A DNA stretch of 63,266 bases from Lachnospiraceae bacterium. GTDB taxonomy: Bacteria; Bacillota; Clostridia; Lachnospirales; Lachnospiraceae. The stretch covers positions 1 to 63,266 of the forward strand of contig FUZG01000017.1 of NCBI GenBank assembly GCA_900168235.1, written 5' to 3'. The notes beneath the pieces are model-generated. The model had not been told where the DNA came from, did not search any database, and saw only the letters and a program-made list of their open reading frames with translations. The translations under genes and the position numbers were made by a program. How positions within the stretch are numbered: the stretch's first letter is position 1; every line of letters starts with the position of its first letter. Positions 1-7,187 of the stretch are shown one piece after another.

Positions 1-1
1 C

Positions 2-229
2 ATCTTCCAGAGTATGTCACGAAAAGGTAACTGTCATGATAACTCAGTCATGGAAAACTTCTTTGGCTTATTGAAACAAGAAATCTACTATGGCGTTGTC
101 TACTATAGTTACGAAGAACTGAAGGCTGAAATTGAGCGATATATAAAATACTACAATGAACGTAGAATCAAAGAGAAACTAGGCTGGAAGAGCCCTGTTC
201 AATACAGGCTCTCCCTTATGGCTGCATAA
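2..229 (+). CDS. IS3-family transposase OrfB, C-terminal fragment (cut by window edge)
   Basis: The frame is open from the first bases of the window and ends at TAA 227-229. The visible 75 or so residues include the IS3 OrfB signature: QSMSRKGNCHDN, the final DDE glutamate region (NSVMENFFGLLKQE) and the tail YNERRIKEKLGWKSPVQYR. The family catalyses copy-out/paste-in transposition as an OrfAB fusion. An internal ATG at 14 exists, but upstream residues I-F-Q-S continue the family motif, so the gene starts before the window. Beyond the window edge no frameshift can be assessed. Confidence 0.9.
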   Translation: MFQSMSRKGNCHDNSVMENFFGLLKQEIYYGVVYYSYEELKAEIERYIKYYNERRIKEKLGWKSPVQYRLSLMAA

Positions 230-233
230 AAAT

Positions 234-259
234 AGCGAGGCAGCCGTAGCTGTCTCGCT
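234..259 (+). terminator. Hairpin between transposase stop and IS end
   Basis: AGCGAGGCAGC pairs with GCTGTCTCGCT (one G-U) around a four-base loop, five bases after the transposase stop. No long T tract follows. It may end the transposase transcript or insulate the element end. Confidence 0.5.
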
Positions 260-284
260 AATAAAGTCTAACTTTTGGGGGTCA

Positions 285-519
285 CCTCACCCTATGGTGC
301 GGGGGATTTTTTGTGTTTTGTACGTATTATGTATAAAAATATTGTACGGCTTGCAATTCCATATCGACCGTTATAAAATTAAAATAATTGCACGTACTGT
401 ATCTGTGCCGCAAATGATTATGTTCTTGGAAGGGAAAGACATTATTATCAGATACAGAGATGTAAAAATACGAGGGAGATGGAGGATGACAGCGGAACCC
501 TCACCGGTGTCGGTTCAAT
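285..519. other. Intergenic region between IS end and TetR gene
   Basis: Directly next to the IS end lies a terminator-like hairpin (CACC 288-291, loop CTAT, GGTG 296-299) followed by GGGGG and a T run at 307-312. Its left arm looks shorter than its right arm, as if the IS had cut it. A weak promoter (TTGTGT 311-316, 15-base spacer, TATAAA 332-337) and an inverted repeat (TGCAATT at about 352, AATTGCA at about 385) could serve the TetR gene. Short overlapping ORFs at 479-541 and 486-572 run into the TetR start with GGAG-type sites, but neither resembles a known peptide. Confidence 0.4.
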
Positions 520-1080
520 ATGTCAAGAAAACAGACCATAACGAAAGAAAAACTTCTGGACAGTGCTTTTGAGCTCGTGCGTGAAAAGGGAAGCCTTGAA
601 CTCTCTGCAAGACATCTTGCAGAAAGAGCACAGTGTTCCACACAGCCGATTTTCCGTATCTATACGAATATGGCTGAGATGGAGGATGATCTTTTTCTGA
701 AGTGTGTAAACTTTTTTGCGGATTTCTTTCAGACTGCGGAGAGCATATCTGATGTACCGTTTGTAGATTTCGGGATGAATTACATCAATTTTGCCAAAAA
801 AGAACCGCATCTTTTCAGACTGCTTTTTCTTGAAGGAAACAGATTGAATAAGAGCTCTTACGATATCGTAAACGGAGGAAAAAATAACTTTGTGATAAGA
901 GAGATCCGCCGTATCCCGGGAATCGGTCCGGATGAGGCAGAGTCTGTTTTTATGAAAGTATGGCTTTTTATCCACGGCATCGCGTGCATGGTGATACGTG
1001 ATGATTTCGATATTTCTGAAACTGAAACAATTTCTCTTTTGATGGATATGTTCAGGAGAATATATGGAAGGACAGTCTGA
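520..1080 (+). CDS. TetR/AcrR-family transcriptional regulator
   Basis: A 186-residue protein with an N-terminal helix-turn-helix at about 8-55 (TKEKLLDSAFELVREKG, then LSARHLAERAQCSTQPIFRIY), the TetR recognition pattern, followed by an all-helical ligand-binding half. The family represses nearby or unlinked genes and lets go on binding a small molecule. The ligand cannot be told from sequence. The start at 520 has a poor ribosome binding site (GGTGTCGGTT), and short upstream ORFs overlap it, so translational coupling is possible. Its end overlaps the start of the RpiR-type gene by 17 bases, so the two are co-transcribed. Being next to an IS, it may have lost its original upstream partner. 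Confidence 0.8.
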   Translation: MSRKQTITKEKLLDSAFELVREKGSLELSARHLAERAQCSTQPIFRIYTNMAEMEDDLFLKCVNFFADFFQTAESISDVPFVDFGMNYINFAKKEPHLFRLLFLEGNRLNKSSYDIVNGGKNNFVIREIRRIPGIGPDEAESVFMKVWLFIHGIACMVIRDDFDISETETISLLMDMFRRIYGRTV

Positions 1081-2029
1081 GCAGGTACAGTTTTCTGAAG
1101 AGGGGGCAGAGGAGGAAAATCTGCTCACGAAAATGAGGCAGCGCTACGAGGAAATGAGCAGGGGGCAAAAAGCCCTTATCAGGTATATCACGGCTCATAC
1201 TGATGAAACTGCCTTTATGACAGCGGCTCAGCTCGGTGCCGAAGCGGGAGTCAGCGAGTCAACGGTTGTGAGATTTGCAGGAGCACTGGGGTATGACGGC
1301 TTTCCTGCGTTCCAGAGAGAGCTTGCGCATCTGGTGCGGACAAAGCTCAGTTCCATCGGCAAGATGGACATGGTGTATGGAAATGCAAGCCAGTCCGAGA
1401 TAATAAATTCAGTGCTGAAGTCTGATATAGAGAAAATAGCGGATACAATGTCGAATGTGGATGTCGCAGCATTTGAAGCTGCGGTGGACACGATAATTTC
1501 CGCACGGGATATCTATGTCGTAGGTATCAGGAGCTGTGCACCTCTTGCAGGCTTTCTTGCATTTTATCTAAATATGATGTTTGGTCGTGTTCATCTGATT
1601 TCAACGAACAGTATGACGGAACTTTTTGAACAGATGATCACAATTAACGAAAAAGATGTGGTCATAGGCATAAGTTTTCCGCGATATTCCATGAGAACAT
1701 TGAAGGCAATGGAGTTCGCAAATGACAGAAATGCACATGTGATATCCATTACGGACAGTGTGCATTCTCCCATGAATCTATATTCGTCCTGTAATCTGCT
1801 GGCAAGAAGTGATAATATATCCATTGTGGATTCGCTGGTAGCACCTTTATCACTTATAAATTCCCTGGTCGTGGCGCTCTGTATGAAGCGTACAGACCGC
1901 GTTATTGCTCAGCTTGAGGACCTGGAACGGGTATGGGGTGATTATCAGATCTACAATCAGGACGAGATCGATTTTGTAGATGAAGATTCGATTCGGAACT
2001 ATCCGAAGACGATTTATGGTGGTAAATGA
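1064..2029 (+). CDS. MurR/RpiR-family transcriptional regulator
   Basis: A 321-residue protein with an N-terminal HTH_6 domain (about 25-100; LGAEAGVSESTVVRFAGALGYDGFPAF is the family's recognition helix region) and a C-terminal SIS phosphosugar-binding domain (about 140-260, including VVGIRSCAPLAGFLAFYLNM and VVIGISFPRYS). Members sense phosphosugars or N-acetylmuramate/glucosamine phosphates and control sugar catabolic genes. No sugar gene is adjacent, so the target is unknown. ATG 1064 lies inside the end of the TetR gene, and the stop overlaps the next start (ATGA at 2026-2029), giving a coupled three-gene run. Confidence 0.85.
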   Translation: MEGQSEQVQFSEEGAEEENLLTKMRQRYEEMSRGQKALIRYITAHTDETAFMTAAQLGAEAGVSESTVVRFAGALGYDGFPAFQRELAHLVRTKLSSIGKMDMVYGNASQSEIINSVLKSDIEKIADTMSNVDVAAFEAAVDTIISARDIYVVGIRSCAPLAGFLAFYLNMMFGRVHLISTNSMTELFEQMITINEKDVVIGISFPRYSMRTLKAMEFANDRNAHVISITDSVHSPMNLYSSCNLLARSDNISIVDSLVAPLSLINSLVVALCMKRTDRVIAQLEDLERVWGDYQIYNQDEIDFVDEDSIRNYPKTIYGGK

Positions 2030-3264
2030 AAAAAGTATTGGTTATTGGTGGAGGCGCTTCAGGCATGATGTGTGCTGTTACGGCAGCAAGAGCAGGCCTA
2101 AGCGTCACACTTTTTGAGAAAAACGAGAAGCTCGGAAAGAAGCTTTTCATCACAGGTAAGGGAAGATGCAATCTGACAAATGCATCTGACCTCGATACGG
2201 TTTTTGACAGCATAGTCTCAAACCGTAAATTTATGTACTCCAGTCTTTACGGCTTCACAAACGAAAACGTCATTGATTTCTTTGAGGAGCTGGGACTTAA
2301 GACAAAGATTGAGCGGGGAAACCGCGTATTCCCTGAGAGTGATCATTCATATGACGTTATCCACGTGCTGGATCAGGAATTGAAACGTCAGCATGTAGAA
2401 GTGCGCCTTTATGAAAAGGTCAAGTCACTTATCATCGAGGATGGCGAGTGCAAGGGACTCGTGACTGATGACGGCGAGGAATACCGTGCGGATGCTGTAG
2501 TTGTGGCTACAGGCGGCAGATCCTATGAGTCAACAGGTTCTACAGGTGACGGATACCGTTTCGCAAAATCCGCAGGATTAAAGATAAAAGATACAACGCC
2601 TGCGCTTGTTCCGTTTAATACAAAAGAATCCTTTGTAAAGGATCTGCAGGGCCTATCTCTTAAAAATACAGGACTCCGTCTCATGAAGGGTAAAAAAGAG
2701 CTTTATTCAGACTTTGGTGAAATGCTCTTTACACATTTTGGCGTGAGCGGTCCCATGATCCTGTCAGCATCGGCAAGGGTAGCACCGTCAAATTTTGAAT
2801 CAGAACTGACGCTTCACTTAAATCTTAAGCCTGCGCTCACACCGGAGCAGCTTGACGAACGTCTTATCCGCGAATTTGACGAGTCAAGGAGTAAGCAGTT
2901 CAAAAACTCCCTTGGATCATTATTCCCGTCAAAGCTCGTGCCGGTAATGATCGAGAGATGCGGGATAGATCCCGGAAAGCGCTGTGCAGAGATCTCTCAC
3001 GAGGAGAGAGTGAGACTCCGTGATCTTACACAGGATTTCACCATGACTGTAACAGGACTCAGAGGTTTCAATGAAGCTATCATCACAAAGGGCGGTGTCA
3101 GCGTGAAAGAAATCGACCCCGGTACGATGGAAGCAAAAAATTGTCCACATCTCTATTTCATAGGAGAGGTACTGGATCTCGATGCAGTCACAGGCGGATT
3201 TAATCTCCAGATAGCATGGTCTACAGCAGTTGCCTGCGGACGTGCAGTTGCCGATAATATTTAA
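2026..3264 (+). CDS. HI0933-like NAD(P)/FAD-dependent oxidoreductase
   Basis: A 412-residue flavoprotein. The N-terminus has the Rossmann FAD motif GGGASGMMCAVTAARAG, then the family hallmark KLGKKLFITGKGRCNLTN. The C-terminus has the second FAD contact GGFNLQIAWSTAVACGRA. This is the HI0933/YhiN family of predicted flavin-dependent oxidoreductases, often found beside cmk in clostridia; the substrate is not established. It starts within the ATGA overlap with the RpiR gene and ends 24 bases before cmk, so it probably belongs to one transcript with cmk, ispH and the S1 gene. Confidence 0.88.
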   Translation: MKKVLVIGGGASGMMCAVTAARAGLSVTLFEKNEKLGKKLFITGKGRCNLTNASDLDTVFDSIVSNRKFMYSSLYGFTNENVIDFFEELGLKTKIERGNRVFPESDHSYDVIHVLDQELKRQHVEVRLYEKVKSLIIEDGECKGLVTDDGEEYRADAVVVATGGRSYESTGSTGDGYRFAKSAGLKIKDTTPALVPFNTKESFVKDLQGLSLKNTGLRLMKGKKELYSDFGEMLFTHFGVSGPMILSASARVAPSNFESELTLHLNLKPALTPEQLDERLIREFDESRSKQFKNSLGSLFPSKLVPVMIERCGIDPGKRCAEISHEERVRLRDLTQDFTMTVTGLRGFNEAIITKGGVSVKEIDPGTMEAKNCPHLYFIGEVLDLDAVTGGFNLQIAWSTAVACGRAVADNI

Positions 3265-3288
3265 GAATTTATTTTGAAAGGAAATATT

Positions 3289-3945
3289 ATGTCATACAAT
3301 ATCGCGATCGATGGACCTGCAGGAGCAGGAAAGAGCACAATAGCAAAGCTCGTTGCAAAGAATAAGGGCTACATTTACGTTGATACAGGCGCAATGTACC
3401 GTGCAATGGCTCTTTTTATGCTGAATGAGAAGGTTGATCTTGACCGTACAGATCTCATTGCAGAGAAGAGCAAGGATGCGGATATCTCTATTCGCTACGA
3501 AGACGGCGTACAGTGCGTGTTCCTCAATGGTCAGAATGTTGACGGTCTCATCCGTACCGAGGAAGTTAGCGCTGCTGCATCAAAGAGCTCTGTTGTGCAG
3601 GAAGTCCGCGCAAAGCTTACATCACTTCAGAAAAAGCTCGCTGCAGAGCAGGATGTTGTAATGGACGGCAGAGATATCGGCACAAAGGTACTGCCAAATG
3701 CTGATCTAAAGATCTTCCTCACTGCATCAGTAGAAGTACGCGCGAAGAGAAGATATGATGAGCTCTGTGCAAAGGGCGTTGATTGTGACCTCAAGGCTAT
3801 CCAGGATGAGATCGCAGAGAGAGACCATCGTGACATGACACGTGCAGAGGCTCCGCTTGTACAGGCTGAGGATGCGATCCTCGTGGATTCATCAGATCTT
3901 ACGATTGAGCAGGTTGCAGACAAGATCCTTTCATACGTGAAGTAA
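3289..3945 (+). CDS. cmk: Cytidylate kinase
   Basis: A 218-residue kinase that phosphorylates CMP/dCMP to the diphosphate using ATP in the cytosol. The P-loop GPAGAGKST is at residues 8-16. The family motifs DTGAMYRA, MDGRDIGTKVLPNA and the LID region RRYDELCAKG follow. ATG 3289 is chosen over the upstream TTG at 3274, because a good ribosome binding site (GAAAGGAAA, 3276-3284) sits just before 3289 and the protein then begins at the usual distance from the P-loop. In clostridia cmk commonly precedes ispH and an S1 gene, as here. Confidence 0.95.
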   Translation: MSYNIAIDGPAGAGKSTIAKLVAKNKGYIYVDTGAMYRAMALFMLNEKVDLDRTDLIAEKSKDADISIRYEDGVQCVFLNGQNVDGLIRTEEVSAAASKSSVVQEVRAKLTSLQKKLAAEQDVVMDGRDIGTKVLPNADLKIFLTASVEVRAKRRYDELCAKGVDCDLKAIQDEIAERDHRDMTRAEAPLVQAEDAILVDSSDLTIEQVADKILSYVK

Positions 3946-3948
3946 ATA

Positions 3949-3970
3949 GTTGCTTTTGCAACGGATTTTT
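3949..3970 (+). terminator. Weak hairpin between cmk and ispH
   Basis: GTTGC 3949-3953 and GCAAC 3958-3962 close a four-T loop and are followed by GGATTTTT. The stem is only five pairs, so termination would be partial. ispH could then have its own promoter in the 87-base gap. Confidence 0.35.
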
Positions 3971-4032
3971 CAAGTAAAGTGCAGTACTATCGCGTTGATT
4001 GTACGCAAAGATCAAATCTGAAAGGGTAGTGT

Positions 4033-4887
4033 ATGAAAGTTATCACGGCAAAATCTGCGGGCTTTTGCTTTGGCGTAAAAAGAGCCGTAGACACTGTCTA
4101 TGAAGAAATCAACCGTGGTGGAAAAATCTATACTTATGGTGAGATAATCCACAACGAAGAAGTGGTAAAAGATTTTGAAAGCAAAGGCGTTACTGTCCTT
4201 AACTCAAGAGAAGAGCTGGAAAAAATTGAATCCGGAACTGTGATAATACGTTCTCATGGAGTTTCCAGAGATATTTATGAATTGATCCGTAAAAAGCCGG
4301 AGATCAGACTGGTGGATGCAACATGTCCGTTTGTTGTAAAAATTCATAATATTGTTGAGGAAGAAAGTAAGGCCGGTAAAGAAATTGTTGTCATCGGAGA
4401 TGCATCTCACCCTGAGGTACAGGGTATAATCGGATTTTCGGACACACCCGTATCCGTTGTCCAGACCCGCGAAGAAGCCGAGAAATTCAAGCCTTCCGGA
4501 GAAAACGGGATTTGCGTTGTATCTCAGACAACATTTAATTACAGTAAATTTAAAGAATTAGTTGAAATCTTTACAAAAAAAGGTTATAGTATAAATACTG
4601 TGAATACAATTTGCAGTGCGACGGAACAGAGACAAACAGAAGCGAGAGAGATAGCATCCCAAGTGGATGTGATGATAGTAATTGGTGGGAAGCACAGCTC
4701 CAATACGAGAAAGCTATTCGAAATCTGTTCTGAAGAATGTCGGGATACCCGACATATACAGACACTTGATGACTTGAATTTAGGCTCTCCTGAATCAATT
4801 CACTGTGTAGGTATCACAGCTGGGGCATCCACCCCAAATTATATTATTGAGGAGGTTCAAAGCTATGTCAGAGGAACAGACTTTTGA
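4033..4887 (+). CDS. ispH: 4-hydroxy-3-methylbut-2-enyl diphosphate reductase (IspH/LytB)
   Basis: A 284-residue [4Fe-4S] enzyme making IPP and DMAPP in the last step of the MEP isoprenoid pathway. The three conserved cluster cysteines are visible in AGFCFGVKRAV, DATCPFV and NTICSATEQRQ. The proton relay region HGVSRDIYELI and GGKHSSNTRKLFEIC with GITAGASTPN also match. ATG 4033 follows a GAAAGGG site. The gene overlaps the S1 start by 23 bases, recalling the IspH-S1 fusion proteins of some clostridia. Here the two are separate but translationally linked. Confidence 0.95.
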   Translation: MKVITAKSAGFCFGVKRAVDTVYEEINRGGKIYTYGEIIHNEEVVKDFESKGVTVLNSREELEKIESGTVIIRSHGVSRDIYELIRKKPEIRLVDATCPFVVKIHNIVEEESKAGKEIVVIGDASHPEVQGIIGFSDTPVSVVQTREEAEKFKPSGENGICVVSQTTFNYSKFKELVEIFTKKGYSINTVNTICSATEQRQTEAREIASQVDVMIVIGGKHSSNTRKLFEICSEECRDTRHIQTLDDLNLGSPESIHCVGITAGASTPNYIIEEVQSYVRGTDF

Positions 4888-5974
4888 ACAGTTATTTAAC
4901 GAGTCACTGGAAAATGACTCAAATATCAGACCCGGAGAGATCGTAACAGGAACAGTTATTTCCGTAAAGCCTGATGAGATCGTACTTAATATCGGCGCTA
5001 AGGGTGATGGAATCATCACAAGAAGCGAGTATTCAAACGATAATAACCTTGATCTTACAACTGTTGTAAACGAGGGCGATACCATGGAGGCAAAGGTTCT
5101 CAAGGGCAAGCCTGGTGATGAGCAGATCCTTCTGACTTACAAGAGACTCGCAGCTGACAGAGGTAATAAGAAGCTCGAGGAAGCTTTCAACAATAAAACA
5201 GTTCTTAAGGCTAAGGTTGTTAAGGTTCTTGACGGCGGTCTTTCTGTTGTATACGAGGGAGCAAGAGTATTCATTCCTGCAAGCCTTGTATCTGATACAT
5301 ACGAGAAGGATCTTAACAAGTACTTTGGTCAGGATATCGAATTCATGATCACAGAGTTCAATCCTAAGAGAAGAAGAGTTATCGGCGATCGTAAGTGCCT
5401 GCTCGTTGAGAGAAAGGCTGAGAGACAGAAGGAGCTTCTTGACAAGCTTCACGTTGGTGACATCATCGAGGGTACTGTTAAGAACATTACTGATTTCGGT
5501 GCATTCATCGATCTTGGCGATATCGACGGACTTCTTCACATTTCCGAGATGTCTTGGGGCCATGTTGAGAACCCGAAGAAGGTATTCAAGGTTGGTCAGA
5601 CTCTTAGAGTATTCATTAAGGATATCCAGGGATCAAAGATTGCTCTTTCCCTTAAGTTCCCGGATGAGAATCCTTGGCTTATCGCTGCTGAGAAGTACGC
5701 AGTTGGTACTGTTGTAAGCGGTAAGGTTGCTCGTATGACAGATTTCGGCGCATTCGTTGAGCTTGAGCCTGGTATCGATGCTCTGCTTCACGTTTCCCAG
5801 ATCGCTCGTGAGCACATCGAGAAGCCTTCAGACGTTCTTAAGTCTGGTCAGGAAGTAGAGGCTAAGGTTGTTGACTTCAACAGCGATGATCACAAGATCT
5901 CCCTTTCCATCAAGGCTCTTCTTCGTGAGCAGGACGGCGAGGACGCTGGCGATTACGAGGATGTTGAGGAGTAA
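4865..5974 (+). CDS. rpsA: 30S ribosomal protein S1-like, four S1 domains
   Basis: A 369-residue acidic RNA-binding protein built from four S1/OB-fold repeats (about 22-90, 106-173, 193-262, 279-348). Repeats three and four carry the clear signatures VKNITDFGAFIDLGDIDGLLHISE and TDFGAFVELEPGIDALLHVSQ. It is shorter than six-domain Gram-negative S1 and fits the Firmicute form. ATG 4865 is preferred over TTG 4847, because GGAGGT (4851-4856) sits nine bases before it. Codon use is strongly biased to GGT/CTT/AAG, as in highly expressed genes. It lies in the ispH reading region and ends at a strong terminator. Confidence 0.92.
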   Translation: MSEEQTFEQLFNESLENDSNIRPGEIVTGTVISVKPDEIVLNIGAKGDGIITRSEYSNDNNLDLTTVVNEGDTMEAKVLKGKPGDEQILLTYKRLAADRGNKKLEEAFNNKTVLKAKVVKVLDGGLSVVYEGARVFIPASLVSDTYEKDLNKYFGQDIEFMITEFNPKRRRVIGDRKCLLVERKAERQKELLDKLHVGDIIEGTVKNITDFGAFIDLGDIDGLLHISEMSWGHVENPKKVFKVGQTLRVFIKDIQGSKIALSLKFPDENPWLIAAEKYAVGTVVSGKVARMTDFGAFVELEPGIDALLHVSQIAREHIEKPSDVLKSGQEVEAKVVDFNSDDHKISLSIKALLREQDGEDAGDYEDVEE

Positions 5975-5996
5975 TTAATTCCACAATGTTAATTCA

Positions 5997-6032
5997 GTCC
6001 CATACAGGTTTATACCTGTATGGGACTTTTTT
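5997..6032 (+). terminator. Rho-independent terminator after the S1 gene
   Basis: GTCCCATACAGGT (5997-6009) pairs perfectly with ACCTGTATGGGAC (6014-6026) around a TTAT-type loop and is followed by six Ts. This closes the TetR-to-S1 transcript. Confidence 0.93.
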
Positions 6033-6040
6033 GCGCGGCA

Positions 6041-6074
6041 ATCTGCGAGGTATTTTCGAGCCTGGTGTAACTTG
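6041..6074. repeat. Degenerate copy (D) of a REP-like palindrome
   Basis: Carries the shared core CTGCGAGG-TATTTT-CGAGCCTGG and the right arm GTGTAACTTG, but its left arm does not pair well. It is a decayed or chimeric member of the family described at 7091-7237 and 19828-19959. It lies 9 bases downstream of the S1 terminator. Confidence 0.55.
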
Positions 6075-6248
6075 TTGTCGTTTACTATACAAAAAAATGA
6101 TATATGACTTCTTTGATTTCGCATAAAATCACGTACATAGCCCTATTGGTGTTATTATTTATAGTTAAAATTGTTTGATTATGATATATTGTTGATAAAG
6201 TATTCAGACATTTCTAATGTATTGTGCATGGCGCGGAAAGGGGTGCTT

Positions 6249-7028
6249 ATGATACAGGGGGATTATGAGGAATTCAAGAAGTCGATATTTGCTTTGACCA
6301 AAATTGATCTCACTTCTTATAAAGAGAAGCAGATGCGTCGTCGAATTGATTCTCTTATTACCCGAAATGGCTTCAAAGATTATGCTGGTTATGCAGACGG
6401 ATTAAAGAAAGAAACAAAACTATTTGATGAGTTTGTAAACTATATTACGATTAATGTGTCTGAATTTTATCGTAATACCGATCAGTGGGAACTGATGGAT
6501 AAAGAATTTATTCCGGAATTGAAGAAGAAGTTCGGAGAGAATCTGAAAATATGGAGTGCGGCATGTTCCACTGGTGATGAGCCGTATTCGCTTGTCATGG
6601 CTTTTTCAAGACACATAGCATTAAATAAGATCAAGATCAATGCGACTGATCTTGATAAGACTGTTATTGGCAAGGCAAAAGTCGGTTTGTATTCGGCAAA
6701 GAGCATTATGGGGGTTCCAAAAGACCTTAAAGACAAGTATTTTACCAAGGTCGGACCGTCGTATCAGATAAACGATGAGATAAAAAAACAGGTAGAGTTT
6801 AAGGAGCATAACCTCCTTAAGGACCCGTACCCTACTAATCAGGATTTTATAGTTTGCAGAAACGTATTGATCTACTTTACAGAAGAAGCTAAGGATATGG
6901 TATTCCGTAAGTTTGCGGCTTCTCTTAAAAAAGGCGGTATCCTCTTCATCGGAAGTACCGAGCAGATCATGAACTATAAGGATATGGGGTTTGAGAGAAG
7001 AAATTCCTTCTTCTACGAGAAAATCTAA
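6249..7028 (+). CDS. cheR: CheR-type chemotaxis protein methyltransferase
   Basis: A 259-residue enzyme that uses S-adenosylmethionine to methylate glutamates on chemoreceptors. The small N-terminal helical domain is at 1-75. The catalytic domain has NVSEFYRN, the SAM-binding stretch WSAACSTGDEPYSLVMAFSR, ATDLDKTVIGKA and CRNVLIYF. ATG 6249 is selected because AAAGGGG lies seven bases upstream. Longer in-frame starts at 6171 and 6228 lack a site. The gene stands alone between two terminators, with no receptor or other che gene beside it; a cheY-cheX-like pair is 13 kb away. Confidence 0.92.
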   Translation: MIQGDYEEFKKSIFALTKIDLTSYKEKQMRRRIDSLITRNGFKDYAGYADGLKKETKLFDEFVNYITINVSEFYRNTDQWELMDKEFIPELKKKFGENLKIWSAACSTGDEPYSLVMAFSRHIALNKIKINATDLDKTVIGKAKVGLYSAKSIMGVPKDLKDKYFTKVGPSYQINDEIKKQVEFKEHNLLKDPYPTNQDFIVCRNVLIYFTEEAKDMVFRKFAASLKKGGILFIGSTEQIMNYKDMGFERRNSFFYEKI

Positions 7029-7041
7029 ATGACTATAAGAT

Positions 7042-7075
7042 ACCACGGCTTCGGAGACGTCCGGGCCGTGGTTTT
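7042..7075 (+). terminator. Terminator after cheR
   Basis: ACCACGGC 7042-7049 pairs with GCCGTGGT 7065-7072, followed by TTT-G-T. It is a moderate intrinsic terminator 14 bases past the stop. Confidence 0.75.
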
Positions 7076-7090
7076 GTAGTGTGTGCCATG

Positions 7091-7131
7091 CAAATTCACT
7101 TGGTAAGGTCATGTCGAGCCTGGTGAATTTG
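7091..7131. repeat. REP-like palindrome copy A
   Basis: Nine-base perfect arms CAAATTCAC and GTGAATTTG enclose the family core (TTGGTAAGG-TCATGT-CGAGCCTG). It lies in the convergent gap between cheR and the exonuclease gene. Compared with copy C the arm sequence differs but remains self-complementary. Confidence 0.75.
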
Positions 7132-7156
7132 CGGTGCGGAGCATTTTATTTTCGGA

Positions 7157-7187
7157 GCACTTAGCGAGGTAGTTTCGAGCTTAGTGC
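7157..7187. repeat. REP-like palindrome copy B
   Basis: Arms GCACT (7157-7161) and AGTGC (7183-7187), extended by AGC/GCT pairs, enclose GCGAGG-TAGTTT-CGAGC. It is preceded by ATTTTCGGA, as in copy E. With copy C it forms a compound unit that recurs at 19828-19959. Confidence 0.75.

Larger units (their letters stand above)
1..284 (+). mobile_element. IS3-family insertion sequence, right portion (left part outside window)
   Basis: Holds the C-terminal end of a DDE transposase, a short hairpin after its stop, and a candidate right terminal inverted repeat at about 266-284 (GTCTAACTTTTGGGGGTCA) of the kind seen at IS3/IS150-group ends. The left end and OrfA lie outside the window, so intactness cannot be judged. 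The boundary at 284 rests on the repeat resembling IS3 ends; the partner end is not visible. Confidence 0.8.

Noticed and set aside
523-1128. 201-residue antisense ORF across the TetR gene
   Set aside because: Fully antisense to a gene with a clear TetR helix-turn-helix; composition is odd and there is no ribosome binding site.
5033-5563. 176-residue antisense ORF in the S1 gene
   Set aside because: Long only because of biased codon use in a highly expressed gene on the other strand.
6142-6150. CCTATTGGT upstream of cheR, also at about 20877 near the CheY-like gene
   Set aside because: Shared 9-mer upstream of two chemotaxis genes, but in opposite orientation relative to each gene and short enough to arise by chance in 63 kb.
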